Shown here in pieces: positions 30,421 through 40,320 of a stretch of DNA of 64,000 bases. This stretch comes from CAVSUZ01 sp963834715. GTDB lineage: Bacteria; Pseudomonadota; Alphaproteobacteria; Acetobacterales; Acetobacteraceae. A program made the translations under genes and the position numbers. The notes below the pieces were generated by a model. It saw nothing but the letters and a program-made list of their open reading frames with translations, searched no databases and was not told the origin of the DNA. The first letter of the stretch is position 1; the number at the start of each line of letters is the position of its first letter. Location: the NCBI GenBank assembly GCA_963834715.1, contig CAWIDE010000012.1, positions 146,163 through 210,162 of the forward strand, written 5' to 3'.

Positions 30421-31349
30421 GCGCGGCGGGCCGGAGAGCGATGCTCGATCGCGGCCACGGACAGCTCTCAGTACGGCGACAATGCGCGTTGCTTGGGCTG
30501 GCGCGCTCGGGTGTTTATCGGGCGAAGCCGGAGCATGACGCGGATGAGCTGTTACTGATGCGACGGATTGACCCGGTGTTCGTCGCGTGGCCGTTCTATG
30601 GCTCGCGGCGGATCGCGGCGACGCTGAGCACGGGCGGGGAGAAGGTAAACCGCAAGCGGGTGCAGCGGCTGATGCGGGTGATGGGGATCGCGGCGCTGGG
30701 GCCGAAGCCGCGCACCAGCAAGCCAGGGCCTGGACACAAAATCTACCCGTATCTGCTCCGGGACGTGCGGATCGAGCGAGTGAACCAGGTATGGTGCGCG
30801 GACATCACCTACATTCCGATGCGGCGTGGGTTCCTGTATCTGGTGACAGTGATGGATTGGTGGAGCCGCGCGGCGCTGTCGTGGCGGCTGTCGAACACGA
30901 TGGACGCGGGGTTTTGCGTGGACGCACTAGAGGACGCCCTGCGACGACACGGCCGGCCGGAGGTGTTCAACACGGACCAGGGCAGCCAATTCACCGGTGA
31001 CGCATTTGTCGGCACGCTGCTTGGGGCCGGGATTGCAGTGTCGATGGATGGCCGAGGTCGGTGGATGGACAACGTGTTCATCGAGCGGCTGTGGCGCTCG
31101 CTCAAGCATGAGGAGGTTTACTTGAAGGACTATGCGGACGCGCGCGAAGCGCGGCTGGGGATCGGCGCGTGGATGGAGTTCTACAACGAGCTGCGCCCGC
31201 ATCAGGCGCTGAGACATCACATGCCGATGGCGGTGTGGCGGGCCGGCCTGGCGGGCACGGCTGTGGATATGCCGCCTCGCTTGGACAACGCTGGCGCGTT
31301 GCCCACATATCCACAGCCGCCACAACAGCAGGAAGAGGTTTATGGTTAG
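30417..31349 (+). CDS. IS3-family OrfB (integrase-core transposase)
   Basis: ATG 30417 overlaps the orfA stop as ATGA, and the same frame is open upstream through the slippery site. The rve-type DDE core shows WCADITYIP, FNTDQGSQFT and FIERLWRSLKHEEVYL, and an HTH_21-like segment (GSRRIAATLSTGGEKVNRKR) precedes it. It is intact at 310 residues. Confidence 0.96.
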   Translation: MSAAGRRAMLDRGHGQLSVRRQCALLGLARSGVYRAKPEHDADELLLMRRIDPVFVAWPFYGSRRIAATLSTGGEKVNRKRVQRLMRVMGIAALGPKPRTSKPGPGHKIYPYLLRDVRIERVNQVWCADITYIPMRRGFLYLVTVMDWWSRAALSWRLSNTMDAGFCVDALEDALRRHGRPEVFNTDQGSQFTGDAFVGTLLGAGIAVSMDGRGRWMDNVFIERLWRSLKHEEVYLKDYADAREARLGIGAWMEFYNELRPHQALRHHMPMAVWRAGLAGTAVDMPPRLDNAGALPTYPQPPQQQEEVYG

Positions 31350-34300
31350 CTTGAAAGAAGGGAGAACGAGAGCCGGACGGGGGCTGTAGCTAAGCAGCGG
31401 GCCAAATTGGTCCCATAGGTGGGGTCCACCTCAGGGCGATTAACGATCTTATCCTTTATTACACCGGACACGGCGACTTCGAAGGCGAAGGTCGGGACTT
31501 TTATCTGACGATAAGGCAGGCGCACCCAGATCAACCTTTGTTAACAAATATTACGGCTCGCTCACTAGGTAGTTGGATACGCCAAACGGCCCGGGACCTG
31601 CGGGCCTACTTAATTATCGATTGCTGCTTCGCTGCGGCGCTACAGCATGGCTTTCTTAGCAGCCCCCTCGGGTTGGCCGAGCTGCGGTTGAATGAGGCGC
31701 TTCCGGACCCTTCGATTTTTGAAACTGGCGAGGAGCTGCCAACCTCCGGAGTGGCTCTGCTCGCCGCGTCGGGTCTCGACGATCCCGCAAGTGCTCCTCC
31801 GGGCGAGCGCTATACTAGGTTCACGACAGCCCTTCTGGAAGCACTGCGTGAAGGGGACGAGCGGTTGCCACACACCATCTCGCTAAGTGATCTACATGAG
31901 CTAGTCCGTCGGAGGATACTTCGCGCGTATCCTGACGGAGCTCGCCCAGAGCTGAAATCATTACAGCAAACCCGAGGTCGGGTAGAGCTCATCCGCCTAT
32001 TTCCTAATCCAGCTGCCCGACTTCTCCAGCAAAGGCGTGAACCTGAGCGTCGGGCTCAAGAGACACAGGAGACGCACCAAGCGGAGCTACGGGACGGTAC
32101 AGGCGGGCCGAGGCGCCAGGCTGAGCAGCAAGTTCAGAAGGAGGAACAACAGCCCAGGAAAGATCAACCGGAGGGGGAGAGGAAACGCAATGAGGCTTCG
32201 GACAACTTGCTACTCGCGCAGGTCGCACACCGGTTGAGTGATCCTCAGGTTGCAGAAGAATATTATAGAAAGGCCTTGCAACTATTTACTGAATTGGGAG
32301 ATGTCTCCCAGAGCTCATTCTGCCAAGAGGGCCTTGCTGCTATCGATGCGCTGAGGAGGGACCCTCCTCCGAAAATGGAAGGCGTAAAGGAACAGGCGTT
32401 TCCTCAGACCCAGGCAGGGCACCTTGCCCAAGAACTTGCTCAATCACGCAGAACAAAGCATACAGCGCCGATAGCAGAGGAGGAGCGCAAAACCCAGCAG
32501 TTAGCCGGGATCTACCCGCGAGCTAGCGAATTAGGTCCCGAACTCTCGTTCGCCCCAACTGCAGAAGAGCTGAGGCACAAGCCTGAGCTGCCAACCCAGG
32601 AAGGAGCAGGAGCAGCACCCGGTCAAGCCAATACCCGAGATCAAGGAAAGCTTGGGACTGGGACAGTTTTCGAGCAGCTGACGATTGCGCTTGTTATTAG
32701 CGCCGTGTTACTGCTACTTGGCATCTTAGTGTTTGCTGCTCAGTCCGCTGCTTATGTGGTCCCGCTAGCTCTCGTCGCTATCGTCGTCGGAATCTCGCGA
32801 TCTCGGTGGTATTGGAGTTGATGGTTAGCTTCGATCTTGCCCGACTACGTTACCAGGCTCGCCGGTATAGGGCGGTTGCGATGACATTTTGGAGGGGTTG
32901 TGCTGGCTTCAGCACGTTTACCATTGACCGCGGCCGCCATTAGATCTTTGACGTTCGTTCACGCAAACATTATCGGTGGAATTCGCTTCTCGCGGGCTGG
33001 GCATGAGACAGCAGTCAGCTTCATAATCTGCTAGGAGGCCGATTTTCAAGCTGCAGGAACCGTCTCGGCCTCCTTGCTCCCGCCACCTATGACCGAGCGC
33101 AATTTATCCCTCATGTCGCGCATTTTCGCAGTGCGGCGATCCAACCCAACGCCGAGCTCTTTGAGACCAGCAACTGCTTGCTCGATCGCCTTGGTTCCCT
33201 GCTCAAACACGGCTTGGGCCTTATCGGCATCAGCCATCACGGCGTCAATGGCACCGCAATATGCCTGCGAGCGCTTGCGCTTCGGATCGAGTTTAAGATC
33301 GCGCTCGAGGATCAGCCTAGCAGCCATCGCGAGCTGGAACCGGAAGGGCTTCCATTCCGTTCCCATCCGTTTGTTCCGGAACATGTATTCAAGGCGATAG
33401 GCGGTGTATGCGGCTGTGTAGTAGCTGTGGACTTCGTGATCGGCAGCGAAGATCTCCTTGCCAATCATCGGCGTCAGATCCTTGTAGTAGCGTCCCACCT
33501 GGTTCGGTTGCTCAAGGAAGACCGATGCATATACCTTCAGCAAGAAATCCTTGGTGATAATGCGAACTTTCTCGATACCAGTGACCGTGTTGAACTGTCC
33601 AGGACGCCTCTCATAGTAGAGCCGCTGGTCACCAGCCTTCGATTCGAAGTAGATTTCAATTGACTTGTGAATTGGATCGAGTGCCCAGAAACTCTCCTGG
33701 TCAACCTTGTTTTGCTGGTTGGACGCGATGATGACCTGCCGGGTTACCTCCTCGTCCTCCGTGGCGACGATCTTGATGGGGATCATAATCGCCTGGTTCA
33801 CTTGTGCAGCGGTGGCAGCTATAACGTGGCTAGTCTGGCAGCCGTTCACGATTTGGAAGTCCTCCAGCGTGAACTGGGGCCCGACGCGCTGCAGTTTCCT
33901 CGTAACGATAGTCACGCCGTTGTTGCGGAGCGGGAACTCGATCGAGGAGCCTGACAGGAGCGTACTGGTGATGGACCTGTTGACGGGGGTGTCACCCTGG
34001 AAATCGCGGATGTTATCGAAGAATAGCCGCCGACGCACGTTCCCGTCATCGTCCATGATCATTTTTAGATATTCGGAGATCGGCAGCAGCCCGATGTAGG
34101 ACTCCCGCACGTTCGGGATCTCCGGTACGGATAGGTTTTGGCCGAAGTTGATGGTGGTCCGGAAGGCGTTCTTCGTTTGGAAGTACAGTTTCTGTACCTT
34201 CGTCGCATCGAGCGGATGGATGAAGTGGACCCCGAATTTGGGACCACCCGCTAAGCTATAAACCGAACCGGTTCCGTCCATGCTACACGGAGCGGAACAT

Positions 34301-35089
34301 GAGCGAGAACCCGACGCAGGATCGATCCCGCGCTGAAGGCGAAGATCGCCCTGGAAGCGCTGAGGGAAGACGCGACAGTGGCCGAGCTGGCGGTGCGTGA
34401 CCAGGTGCATCCGACACAGATCTATGCCTGGAAGAAGCAGCTGCTAGAACATGCCGAACGGGTTTTCACGGACCGGGACAGACGACGGGCAGTCGGCCAA
34501 GGAAATCGCCCACCTGCACGCCAAGATCGGCGAGCTGGTAGTGGAGCGGGATTTTTTAGCGCGGAGGTCCGGCAGATGAGCGCGGCGGGCCGGAGAGCGA
34601 TGCTCGATCGCGGCCACGGAGAGCTCTCAGTACGGCGACAATGCGCGTTGCTTGGGCTGGCGCGCTCGGGTGTTTATCGGGCGAAGCCGGAGCATGACGC
34701 GGATGAGCTGTTACTGATGCGACGGATTGACCCGGTGTTCGTCGCGTGGCCGTTCTATGGCTCGCGGCGGATCGCGGCGACGCTGAGCACGGGCGGGGAG
34801 AAGGTAAACCGCAAGCGGGTGCAGCGGCTGATGCGGGTGATGGGGATCGCGGCGCTGGGGCGGAAGCCGCGCACCAGCAAGCGAGGGCCTGGACACAAAA
34901 TCTACCCGTATCTGCTCCGGGACGTGCGGATCGAGCGAGTGAACCAGGTATGGTGCGCGGACATCACCTACATTCCGATGCGGCGTGGGTTCCTGTATCT
35001 GGTGACAGTGATGGATTGGTGGAGCCGCGCGGCGCTGTCGTGGCGGCTGTCGAACACGATGGACGCGGGGTTTTGCGTGGACGCACTAG

Positions 35090-36709
35090 CCTGTCTTATT
35101 CATCGCATAGCAGGGATTTGTCGGCGGGTGTCGCGTAAGGTGGTGATTGTGACTTACGAATTGGGTGCCTGACGCCATCCGAATCGCAATCTCACCGGTG
35201 CCACACCCGCCATGCACGAGGATACGACCGAGCCGTTCGCATTGCCAGCCGTTGCAGGCAAGAAAGTCACCGCGGCATTCGATGGCGGACGGATCACGTC
35301 AGATGGCGGCGTCATCTTGCTGGCGCGGGCGGAACGACGTCTGGGCATCTGTAATCGACTGGCGGCGGAGATTGCCGATCATCGCGATCCAGGCCGGATC
35401 GTGCATCAGCTGAGTGACATCCTGCGTGCGCGCATTCTGGCGATCGCCTGCGGCTACGAGGACGCCGACGACCTCGATCACCTGCGCCGCGACCCGGCCT
35501 TCAAACTGGCTTGCGGCAAGCTGCCCGCCAGCGGCCGCGATTTGTGCTCGCAGCCGACCATGTCGCGGTGGGAGAACGCCCCCAGCCTGCGCGAGATCAT
35601 CCGAATGATGCGGGCGATGATTGGCCTCTACTGCGCCAGCTATGCAGTGCCGCCAGAGGCGGTCACGCTTGATATCGACGACACCGTGGACGTGGTGCAT
35701 GGATATCAGCAGCTGTCGTTGTTCAATGCCCATTACAACGAGCGCTGCTTTCTACCGATCCATATCTATGACACTGCCACGGCGCGGCCGGTGGTGGTGC
35801 TGCTGCGGCCCGGCAAAACCCCATCGGGGAAGGAAGTCCGCCGTCACCTGCGGCGCCTGCTGCGCGAGATCAGACGGCATTGGCCGAACACGCGCATCAC
35901 CATCCGCGGTGACAGCCATTACGGCCGACCAGAGGTGATGGACTGGTGCGAAGCGGAGGGTATTCGCTACGTCTTCGGCCTGTCCGGCAACGACGTGCTG
36001 CACCGCCTGGTCGAGCCGGCAGCTGACGACGTTCGTGTCCGTCGCGCCGAAGCCGATTCCCCGCTGCTGCGGCGCTACACCGAAACACAGTATCGGGCCA
36101 AATCCTGGTCGCGTTCGCGTCGTATCGCGGCCCGCATCGAGGCGTCCACTCTCGGCCTCGACATCCGCTTCGTGGTCAGCAACATCACCACGGGCAGCGC
36201 TGAGTGGCTGTATGATACGCTTTATTGTGAGCGCGGCCAGGCGGAAAACCTGATCAAACTTCACAAGAGCCAACTTGCCTCCGACCGCACCTCATGTCGG
36301 GCACCGCTTGCCAATCAGATGCGGCTCATCCTTCACACCGCAGCTTATTGGCTGTTACTCAACGTGCGCGACGGCATCCCCAAGGCACACGCGCTGACCA
36401 CCGCCGAGTTCACCACCATTCGGCTGCGGCTGATGAAGGTCGCTGCACGGGTAATCGAGACCGCTTCCCGTGTGCGCGTCGCTTTCGCTGCCTCCTGCCC
36501 TGAGGCAGCATTGTTCCGCGACCTCGCCCACAGCTTGGTGCCGGCCGCTCCATAGACCGCGGGGCAGGCGCCCCGTCGAACCCGTTTCCCATCAACCCCA
36601 ACCAACAATCCGGTCCGATCGCGATGAAACAGGCGCAACGGCCGAGGCTGCCCGAATTCGCGGCGGTGCAACTCAGCCATTTTTCACAGCGCTTGGTGAA
36701 TAGGAGCGG
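35090..36709 (+). mobile_element. IS1380-family element with CTAG target duplication
   Basis: CTAG lies before (35086-35089) and after (36710-36713) the element and is single in the uninterrupted IS3 copy at 30927-30930. The ends are CCTGTCTTATTCATCG and, inverted, CCGCTCCTATTCACCA. Length 1620 bp, one transposase. Confidence 0.95.
35212..36555 (+). CDS. IS1380-family transposase
   Basis: This is a 447-residue DDE transposase with N-terminal GRITSDGGVILLARAERRLG, the first catalytic Asp in TLDIDDTVDVVHG, the second in TIRGDSHYGRPEVMDW, and the Glu region YCERGQAENLIKLHKSQL. The length and frame are normal. It may be active. Confidence 0.96.
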   Translation: MHEDTTEPFALPAVAGKKVTAAFDGGRITSDGGVILLARAERRLGICNRLAAEIADHRDPGRIVHQLSDILRARILAIACGYEDADDLDHLRRDPAFKLACGKLPASGRDLCSQPTMSRWENAPSLREIIRMMRAMIGLYCASYAVPPEAVTLDIDDTVDVVHGYQQLSLFNAHYNERCFLPIHIYDTATARPVVVLLRPGKTPSGKEVRRHLRRLLREIRRHWPNTRITIRGDSHYGRPEVMDWCEAEGIRYVFGLSGNDVLHRLVEPAADDVRVRRAEADSPLLRRYTETQYRAKSWSRSRRIAARIEASTLGLDIRFVVSNITTGSAEWLYDTLYCERGQAENLIKLHKSQLASDRTSCRAPLANQMRLILHTAAYWLLLNVRDGIPKAHALTTAEFTTIRLRLMKVAARVIETASRVRVAFAASCPEAALFRDLAHSLVPAAP

Positions 36710-37811
36710 CTAGAGGACGCCCTGCGACGACACGGCCGGCCGGAGGTGTTCAACACGGACCAGGGCAGCCAATTCACCGGTGACGCATTTGTCGGCACGC
36801 TGCTTGGGGCCGGGATTGCAGTGTCGATGGATGGCCGAGGTCGGTGGATGGACAACGTGTTCATCGAGCGGCTGTGGCGCTCGCTCAAGCATGAGGAGGT
36901 TTACTTGAAGGACTATGCGGACGCGCGCGAAGCGCGGCTGGGGATCGGCGCGTGGATGGAGTTCTACAACGAGCTGCGCCCGCATCAGGCGCTGGGACAT
37001 CACATGCCGATGGCGGTGTGGCGGGCCGGCCTGGCGGGCACGGCTGTGGATATGCCGCCTCGCTTGGACAACGCTGGCGCGTTGCCCACATATCCACAGC
37101 CGCCACAACAGCAGGAAGAGGTTTATGGTTAGCTTGAAAGAAGGGAGAACGAGAGCCGGACGGGGGCTGTAGCTAAGCAGCGGGCCAAATTGGTCCCATA
37201 GGTGGGGTCCACCTCAGGAAGGCTGCCGAAGCGAACATATGGAGGCTGTTCGCCTGTGCCAGGCAACCGTCCCTGATCGCGCATAAATTCGTGTCATCGG
37301 TCCAAGTGCCGGTAGTGGCATAGTAGAGCGAGGTTTTCGGCAGGCCGCGCACGAACTTACCCGCCGCCATATAAAGGCGGTTCTTGATACGCTGGAGTTC
37401 CAGGATGCGCTCGTTTTGCTTGAAGCTCGCTTCATCCTTGAAGAAGTCGAGCGTTGCCGCGAAAAATTTGGACATATCCCCGGAATCGAACGACGAATTC
37501 GTCTTCGCCTGCGTGAACAGGAATTGCACCTGGAGCACAGGGCTATGGTCGATGATATCTTCGAGCTGCTCCTCATCATCCACGATGGCGTCGTTCACGA
37601 TGATCGCAATGCCGTCAATGCCAAACTCACCGGGGCCGGTCGCAATCACGTTGAAGTCGAACTCCTCCGGGTATACGTCCGACACAACGATGTAGTTGAT
37701 GAATGCCTTAAACTGCTCGGCTTGATTTGCACCGTCGATCTTCTGACTTTGCGAGAATTCCTTGAGTAGGCTCTGCGTGACGACGTCGATGGTGTCCCCC
37801 TCGCCCACCAC

Positions 37812-38142
37812 ATAGCATCATAAATAATGGGATGTCAGGTAGAGAAGCTATGGCCCTACGGCAGAGCCGTCCGTGATTCCTTCCCGTTTGGCCCTGCCTT
37901 CGCTCGCAAGTGGAAGCGCTGGGTCCCGCCCGAAGCGGTCTTGGCGTATTTTCTCACGCGCAAGCCATCTTTCTGAAGAAACGACACCCGTTCTCTTCTA
38001 CCGGGCGGTTCCGAGTTGCAGCAACAGAGCCCTCGAGTTAGGCAACGCAGAGTTGAGTTCGTAGCGTGGGGCCCCATCCGATGTGCCCGCGCCCGTTTCG
38101 TAGTGTCGGAGGAGGTTGGCGGGGACCCGCGGGCCGAAGTGG
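37812..38142. other. No gene recognised
   Basis: This is the upstream region of the AIPR gene. A short open stretch on the plus strand reads FARKWKRWVPPEAVLAYFLT and could be a gene end, but it has no partner upstream. I see no clear promoter. Confidence 0.4.
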
Positions 38143-38440
38143 CTACACGGTCCTCACGACCTTGGCGACTATTTTGCCGCGGCGGCTGAGGATGATCTCA
38201 CCACCGCCGGTGACGTAATCGAGCAGGTCGTGGAGGTGGGTGCGGGCCTGTCTGCAGGGGATGGCTCGCTGGCCGCGGGGACCGACCCCAACGGGAGGAC
38301 CGAATCCGGGCCAGTGGCCGGCGGCCTCGGCGGTGCCGATGGTGATCAGTATGGCGGCGATGCGGCGGGCGGTCTGGCTGCGTCGTTCGAGGGCGTGGTC
38401 GTGGGACAGGGCCTAATGCCAAGCGTAATAGACCCGATCC
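38143..38440 (-). pseudogene. Phd/YefM-like antitoxin fragment plus TetR-like tail, copy 1 of a duplicated block
   Basis: Read on the minus strand, 38274-38143 gives GQRAIPCRQARTHLHDLLDY, then VTGGGEIILSRRGKIVAKVV, close to the conserved core of Phd antitoxins, but with no start codon. Bases up to ~38440 match the region 40903-41200 downstream. Both copies have indels, so neither encodes an intact protein here. Confidence 0.65.
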
Positions 38441-38719
38441 GCTCCCTGCGGTCGAAGTGGGCCGCCCTGGTTCGCCACCCCGGCCTTCGCCGGGGCAGGC
38501 GTCCCGCGGGCGGGTCCCCATCGCGCAGAGCGCGATGGGAGCCCGGGCGGGGCTAACAAGAAAATGGTCGGTCGGTGCGAGACGATCCCCCACCTCACCT
38601 AACCTCTCCGCCGGCCCATGCCCACTTGAGGGCGGAGGGGAACGAGATGCATCGTTTTCATCAAGTGCGGGTCGGCCGCAGGCCGGTACGGAACTCGCGG
38701 TGACGTGGTGGGCGTCACC

Positions 38720-38860
38720 GCTCTAGAACGAGTTTCGTGTGACTGGAACCAAGATCTCAGACGGAGGCCCCTTGGCGGGACTGGGGCACCCGAAGTCGTG
38801 GATGCCGATCCCGGATCAAGTCCGGGACATGCCTTTCGTCGGCATGACGAGGAAGGCAGT
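38720..38860. repeat. Dispersed element, copy A
   Basis: The unit runs GAGTTTCG.GTGACTGGAACC, CAAGATCT..., CCTTGGCGGGACTGGGGC, CCCGAAGTCGTGGATGCCG, and ends CGTCGGCATGACGAGG. The core GATGCC...GGCATGACG is a hairpin; this copy has an extra inner hairpin (CCCGGATCAAGTCCGGG). Confidence 0.8.
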
Positions 38861-38946
38861 CTTGTGCCCTGCGGGTATCCGTTTTCGAGTCACCATAAAT
38901 TCGCTCTAGAGGCCGGGAATGGCGGGGTCCGCCCTTTACTCAACGC

Positions 38947-39702
38947 CTACTGCTCGCTGCACGTGACCTTCATTGCGTGGCACACGTGCAAGATCCCTTC
39001 CACGATGCGCAGTGTGGCCGAGTCCTCGCCGGGCTTGGTTGCGGATGCAACGAGAATCTGCGAGAGCCGCGTGCCGAGATCGCTGACGGTGATGCTAGCG
39101 GAGCGCATGCCGTTGCTGAATTCGACCGTGCGGCCTCTCGGATCTTCCGCCACGATATGCAGGGTCTGGTTCCTGCGGAGCAGGCTGACCGCCGTCGTGT
39201 ATACTCTGGTGGCATCGGCGTTGAGTATGACCGTCGCGACGTCGAAGCCCGGCTGATCTTCCTTCGGCTTCTGGCTCAACTGCTTCACGCGGCCGATCAC
39301 CCGACCGGCGATCAGGCCCCATGGTGTGTTTGCCTCGCCGTAAGGGATCAGCAGCGCGTTGGTAGCGACAAGGACGCAAATGATCAGCAGCAGCCGCGTG
39401 GGTATTGGAGCGAGTTTCGGGTGACTGGAACCAAGGTCTGAGGCGGAAGCTTTTGTAAGAAAGCGGCCCTTGATGGGACTGGGGCGCCCGAAGTCGTGGA
39501 TGCCGACCTTCGTCGGCATGACGGGGTGGTAGTGTCGTGTCCCGTTGGTCGGCAGCACCGGTGGACGGCTAACCAGAAAACGCCCGTTGATAGGACTGGG
39601 GCGTCCGAAAGTCGTGGACCCCGGATCGGGTCCGGGGCAGGCCTTTGTCGGCATGACGAGGAAGGCAGGTTCGTGTCTGCGCATACCCGTTTCAGTCGCC
39701 AT
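38947..39702 (-). CDS. Hypothetical secreted protein with repeat-derived N-terminus
   Basis: The conserved-looking part starts at about residue 100: a signal-like stretch (RLLLIICVLVATNALLIPYG) followed by a ~140-residue domain (GFDVATVILNADATRVYTTA, RNQTLHIVAEDPRGRTVEFS, and two cysteines near the end). The first ~100 residues, from ATG 39702, are translations of the dispersed repeats and are not likely to be original. A natural start just before the signal is missing, so the gene may have lost its 5' end to repeat insertion. I do not recognise the domain; it resembles small DUF3568-type lipoproteins in size and composition. Confidence 0.5.
   Translation of the reverse strand: MATETGMRRHEPAFLVMPTKACPGPDPGSTTFGRPSPINGRFLVSRPPVLPTNGTRHYHPVMPTKVGIHDFGRPSPIKGRFLTKASASDLGSSHPKLAPIPTRLLLIICVLVATNALLIPYGEANTPWGLIAGRVIGRVKQLSQKPKEDQPGFDVATVILNADATRVYTTAVSLLRRNQTLHIVAEDPRGRTVEFSNGMRSASITVSDLGTRLSQILVASATKPGEDSATLRIVEGILHVCHAMKVTCSEQ
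39404..39540. repeat. Dispersed element, copy B
   Basis: GAGTTTCGGGTGACTGGAACC...CCCTTGATGGGACTGGGGCG, CCCGAAGTCGTGGATGCCG, ACCTTCGTCGGCATGACG. It overlaps the 5' part of the hypothetical gene. Confidence 0.85.
39584..39670. repeat. Dispersed element, copy C
   Basis: TTGATAGGACTGGGGCG, TCCGAAAGTCGTGGACCCCG, then GGTCCGGGG, ending TGTCGGCATGACGAGGAAGG. The central hairpin is enlarged, as in copy A. Confidence 0.8.
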
Positions 39703-39728
39703 GAATCCGCTCCAGATGTCGGATCGCG

Positions 39729-39971
39729 TCAGCCGGTGTAACCTTCCACAGTTTTCTCGTCACGAGGGCGCGCCTCATCGGGGCTGAATCCGAACTCGCG
39801 TCGCGCCCGCCGCTGGCGAAGCAGGTCCCAGCACTGGTCCAGCATGACCTGGATACGCTCGAGCCGCTCCCGGTCGGCATCAGTCGCGGTGCCTCGCGAC
39901 TCCCGCTCAAACAGCTCGTGCTCCTCTTGCGCCAATTTGTCGATCTGGCTCATGACGGTCTGGTCTGGCAT
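39729..39971 (-). CDS. DUF2630 family protein
   Basis: This is an 80-residue, highly charged helical protein. The family pattern is clear: IDKLAQEEHELFERE near the start, LERIQVMLDQCWDLLRQRRA in the middle and FSPDEARPRDEKTVEGY at the end. The function is unknown. The length matches the family and the frame is intact. Confidence 0.88.
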   Translation of the reverse strand: MPDQTVMSQIDKLAQEEHELFERESRGTATDADRERLERIQVMLDQCWDLLRQRRARREFGFSPDEARPRDEKTVEGYTG

Positions 39972-40237
39972 GGGGTTAGTCTCCGTCCCGTGTTCGTCAG
40001 TCGGGTAGCTTGCGTCCGGAATTCGAAGAAGTCAGCCCTCCTGCTCCGATCGATCTCGGCCAGCGATTCTGATGGAAGTCGAGCGGAGACTTCGAACGAA
40101 GCCAGCCGGGCAGCCGTCCGGCGGCGCTCACCACGCCCGCCGATCTTGGTCCCAACGTTACTCGCAACATCGCCGCCGTGCTCAACGGTGCTGTTCGACG
40201 ATGTCTTCGCGCTCCGGCTGGGAAGGCTGGCCGATCG

Positions 40238-40290
40238 GGCGGGGGCGCCCGAAGGCGTGGATGCCGACCTTCGTCGGCATGACGAGGAGG
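40238..40290. repeat. Dispersed element, copy D
   Basis: GGGGGCGCCCGAAGGCGTGG, ATGCCGACCTTCGTCGGCAT, GACGAGGAGGG. It is just downstream of the GIY-YIG gene stop. Confidence 0.85.
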
Positions 40291-40320
40291 GCGATTCGTG
40301 CCCCGCGGGTGGGGTTATTT

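Larger units (their letters stand above)
30064..31433 (+). mobile_element. IS3-family element, copy 1, with GGG target duplication
   Basis: The ends are TGAAGTGGACCCC and, inverted, TGAGGTGGACCCC. GGG lies directly outside both ends (30061-30063 and 31434-31436). The 1370-bp element holds orfA and orfB, both intact, so this copy could still move. A second copy with the same ends lies at 34221-37216. Confidence 0.95.
29790..32821 (+). pseudogene. Caspase-like protease with C-terminal membrane anchor, interrupted by IS3 copy 1
   Basis: The gene is split by the element at 30064-31433. Joining 29790-30063 to 31437-32821 (dropping one GGG target copy) gives an unbroken 552-residue protein. The N-terminus is a peptidase C14-type caspase fold: TLALIFGASRWPDCPKF, then LYYTGHGDFEG with the catalytic His near residue 103, then LIIDCCFAA with the catalytic Cys near 155. 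A charged, Gln/Glu-rich coiled-coil linker (~240-290) and a TPR-like stretch (LSDPQVAEEYYRKALQLFTE) follow. Two hydrophobic helices lie at the end (~residues 508-547). Such proteases kill the cell on infection signals in known systems; here it is switched off by the insertion. Confidence 0.85.
34299..37132 (+). pseudogene. IS3-family orfA/orfB, copy 2, broken
   Basis: orfA carries two one-base insertions that put most of it out of frame. orfB is intact to VDALA at 35089 and resumes at EDALRRHGRPEVFNTDQGSQ after the IS1380 copy. Otherwise it is almost identical to copy 1, so the two copies are recent. It could only be mobilised by the transposase of another copy. Confidence 0.92.
34221..37216 (+). 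mobile_element. IS3-family element, copy 2, with GGA target duplication, carrying an IS1380 insertion
   Basis: The ends are the same as in copy 1. GGA flanks both sides (34218-34220 and 37217-37219). Without the internal IS1380 the element is 1372 bp. That is two bases longer than copy 1, because single bases are inserted in orfA (AGCGAG for AGCAG, TTCACGG for TTCCGG). Confidence 0.94.
33046..37811 (-). pseudogene. AIPR-family abortive phage infection protein, interrupted by nested IS3 copy 2
   Basis: The gene is read from GTG 37811 down to 37217, then from 34217 to 33046. Removing 34221-37216 and one GGA copy gives an unbroken 588-residue frame (junction AAFHPLDATKVQ). The C-terminal AIPR domain has the conserved FFDNIRDFQGDTPVN, FPLRNNGVTIVTR and DFQIVNGCQTSHVI. 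The N-terminal third (EEFDFNVIATGPGEFGIDGI...) resembles the nuclease-like N-terminal region of this family, with QAKTNSSFDSGDM. The gene belongs to phage-defence islands. Apart from the insertion there is no damage, so the loss is recent. Confidence 0.9.
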
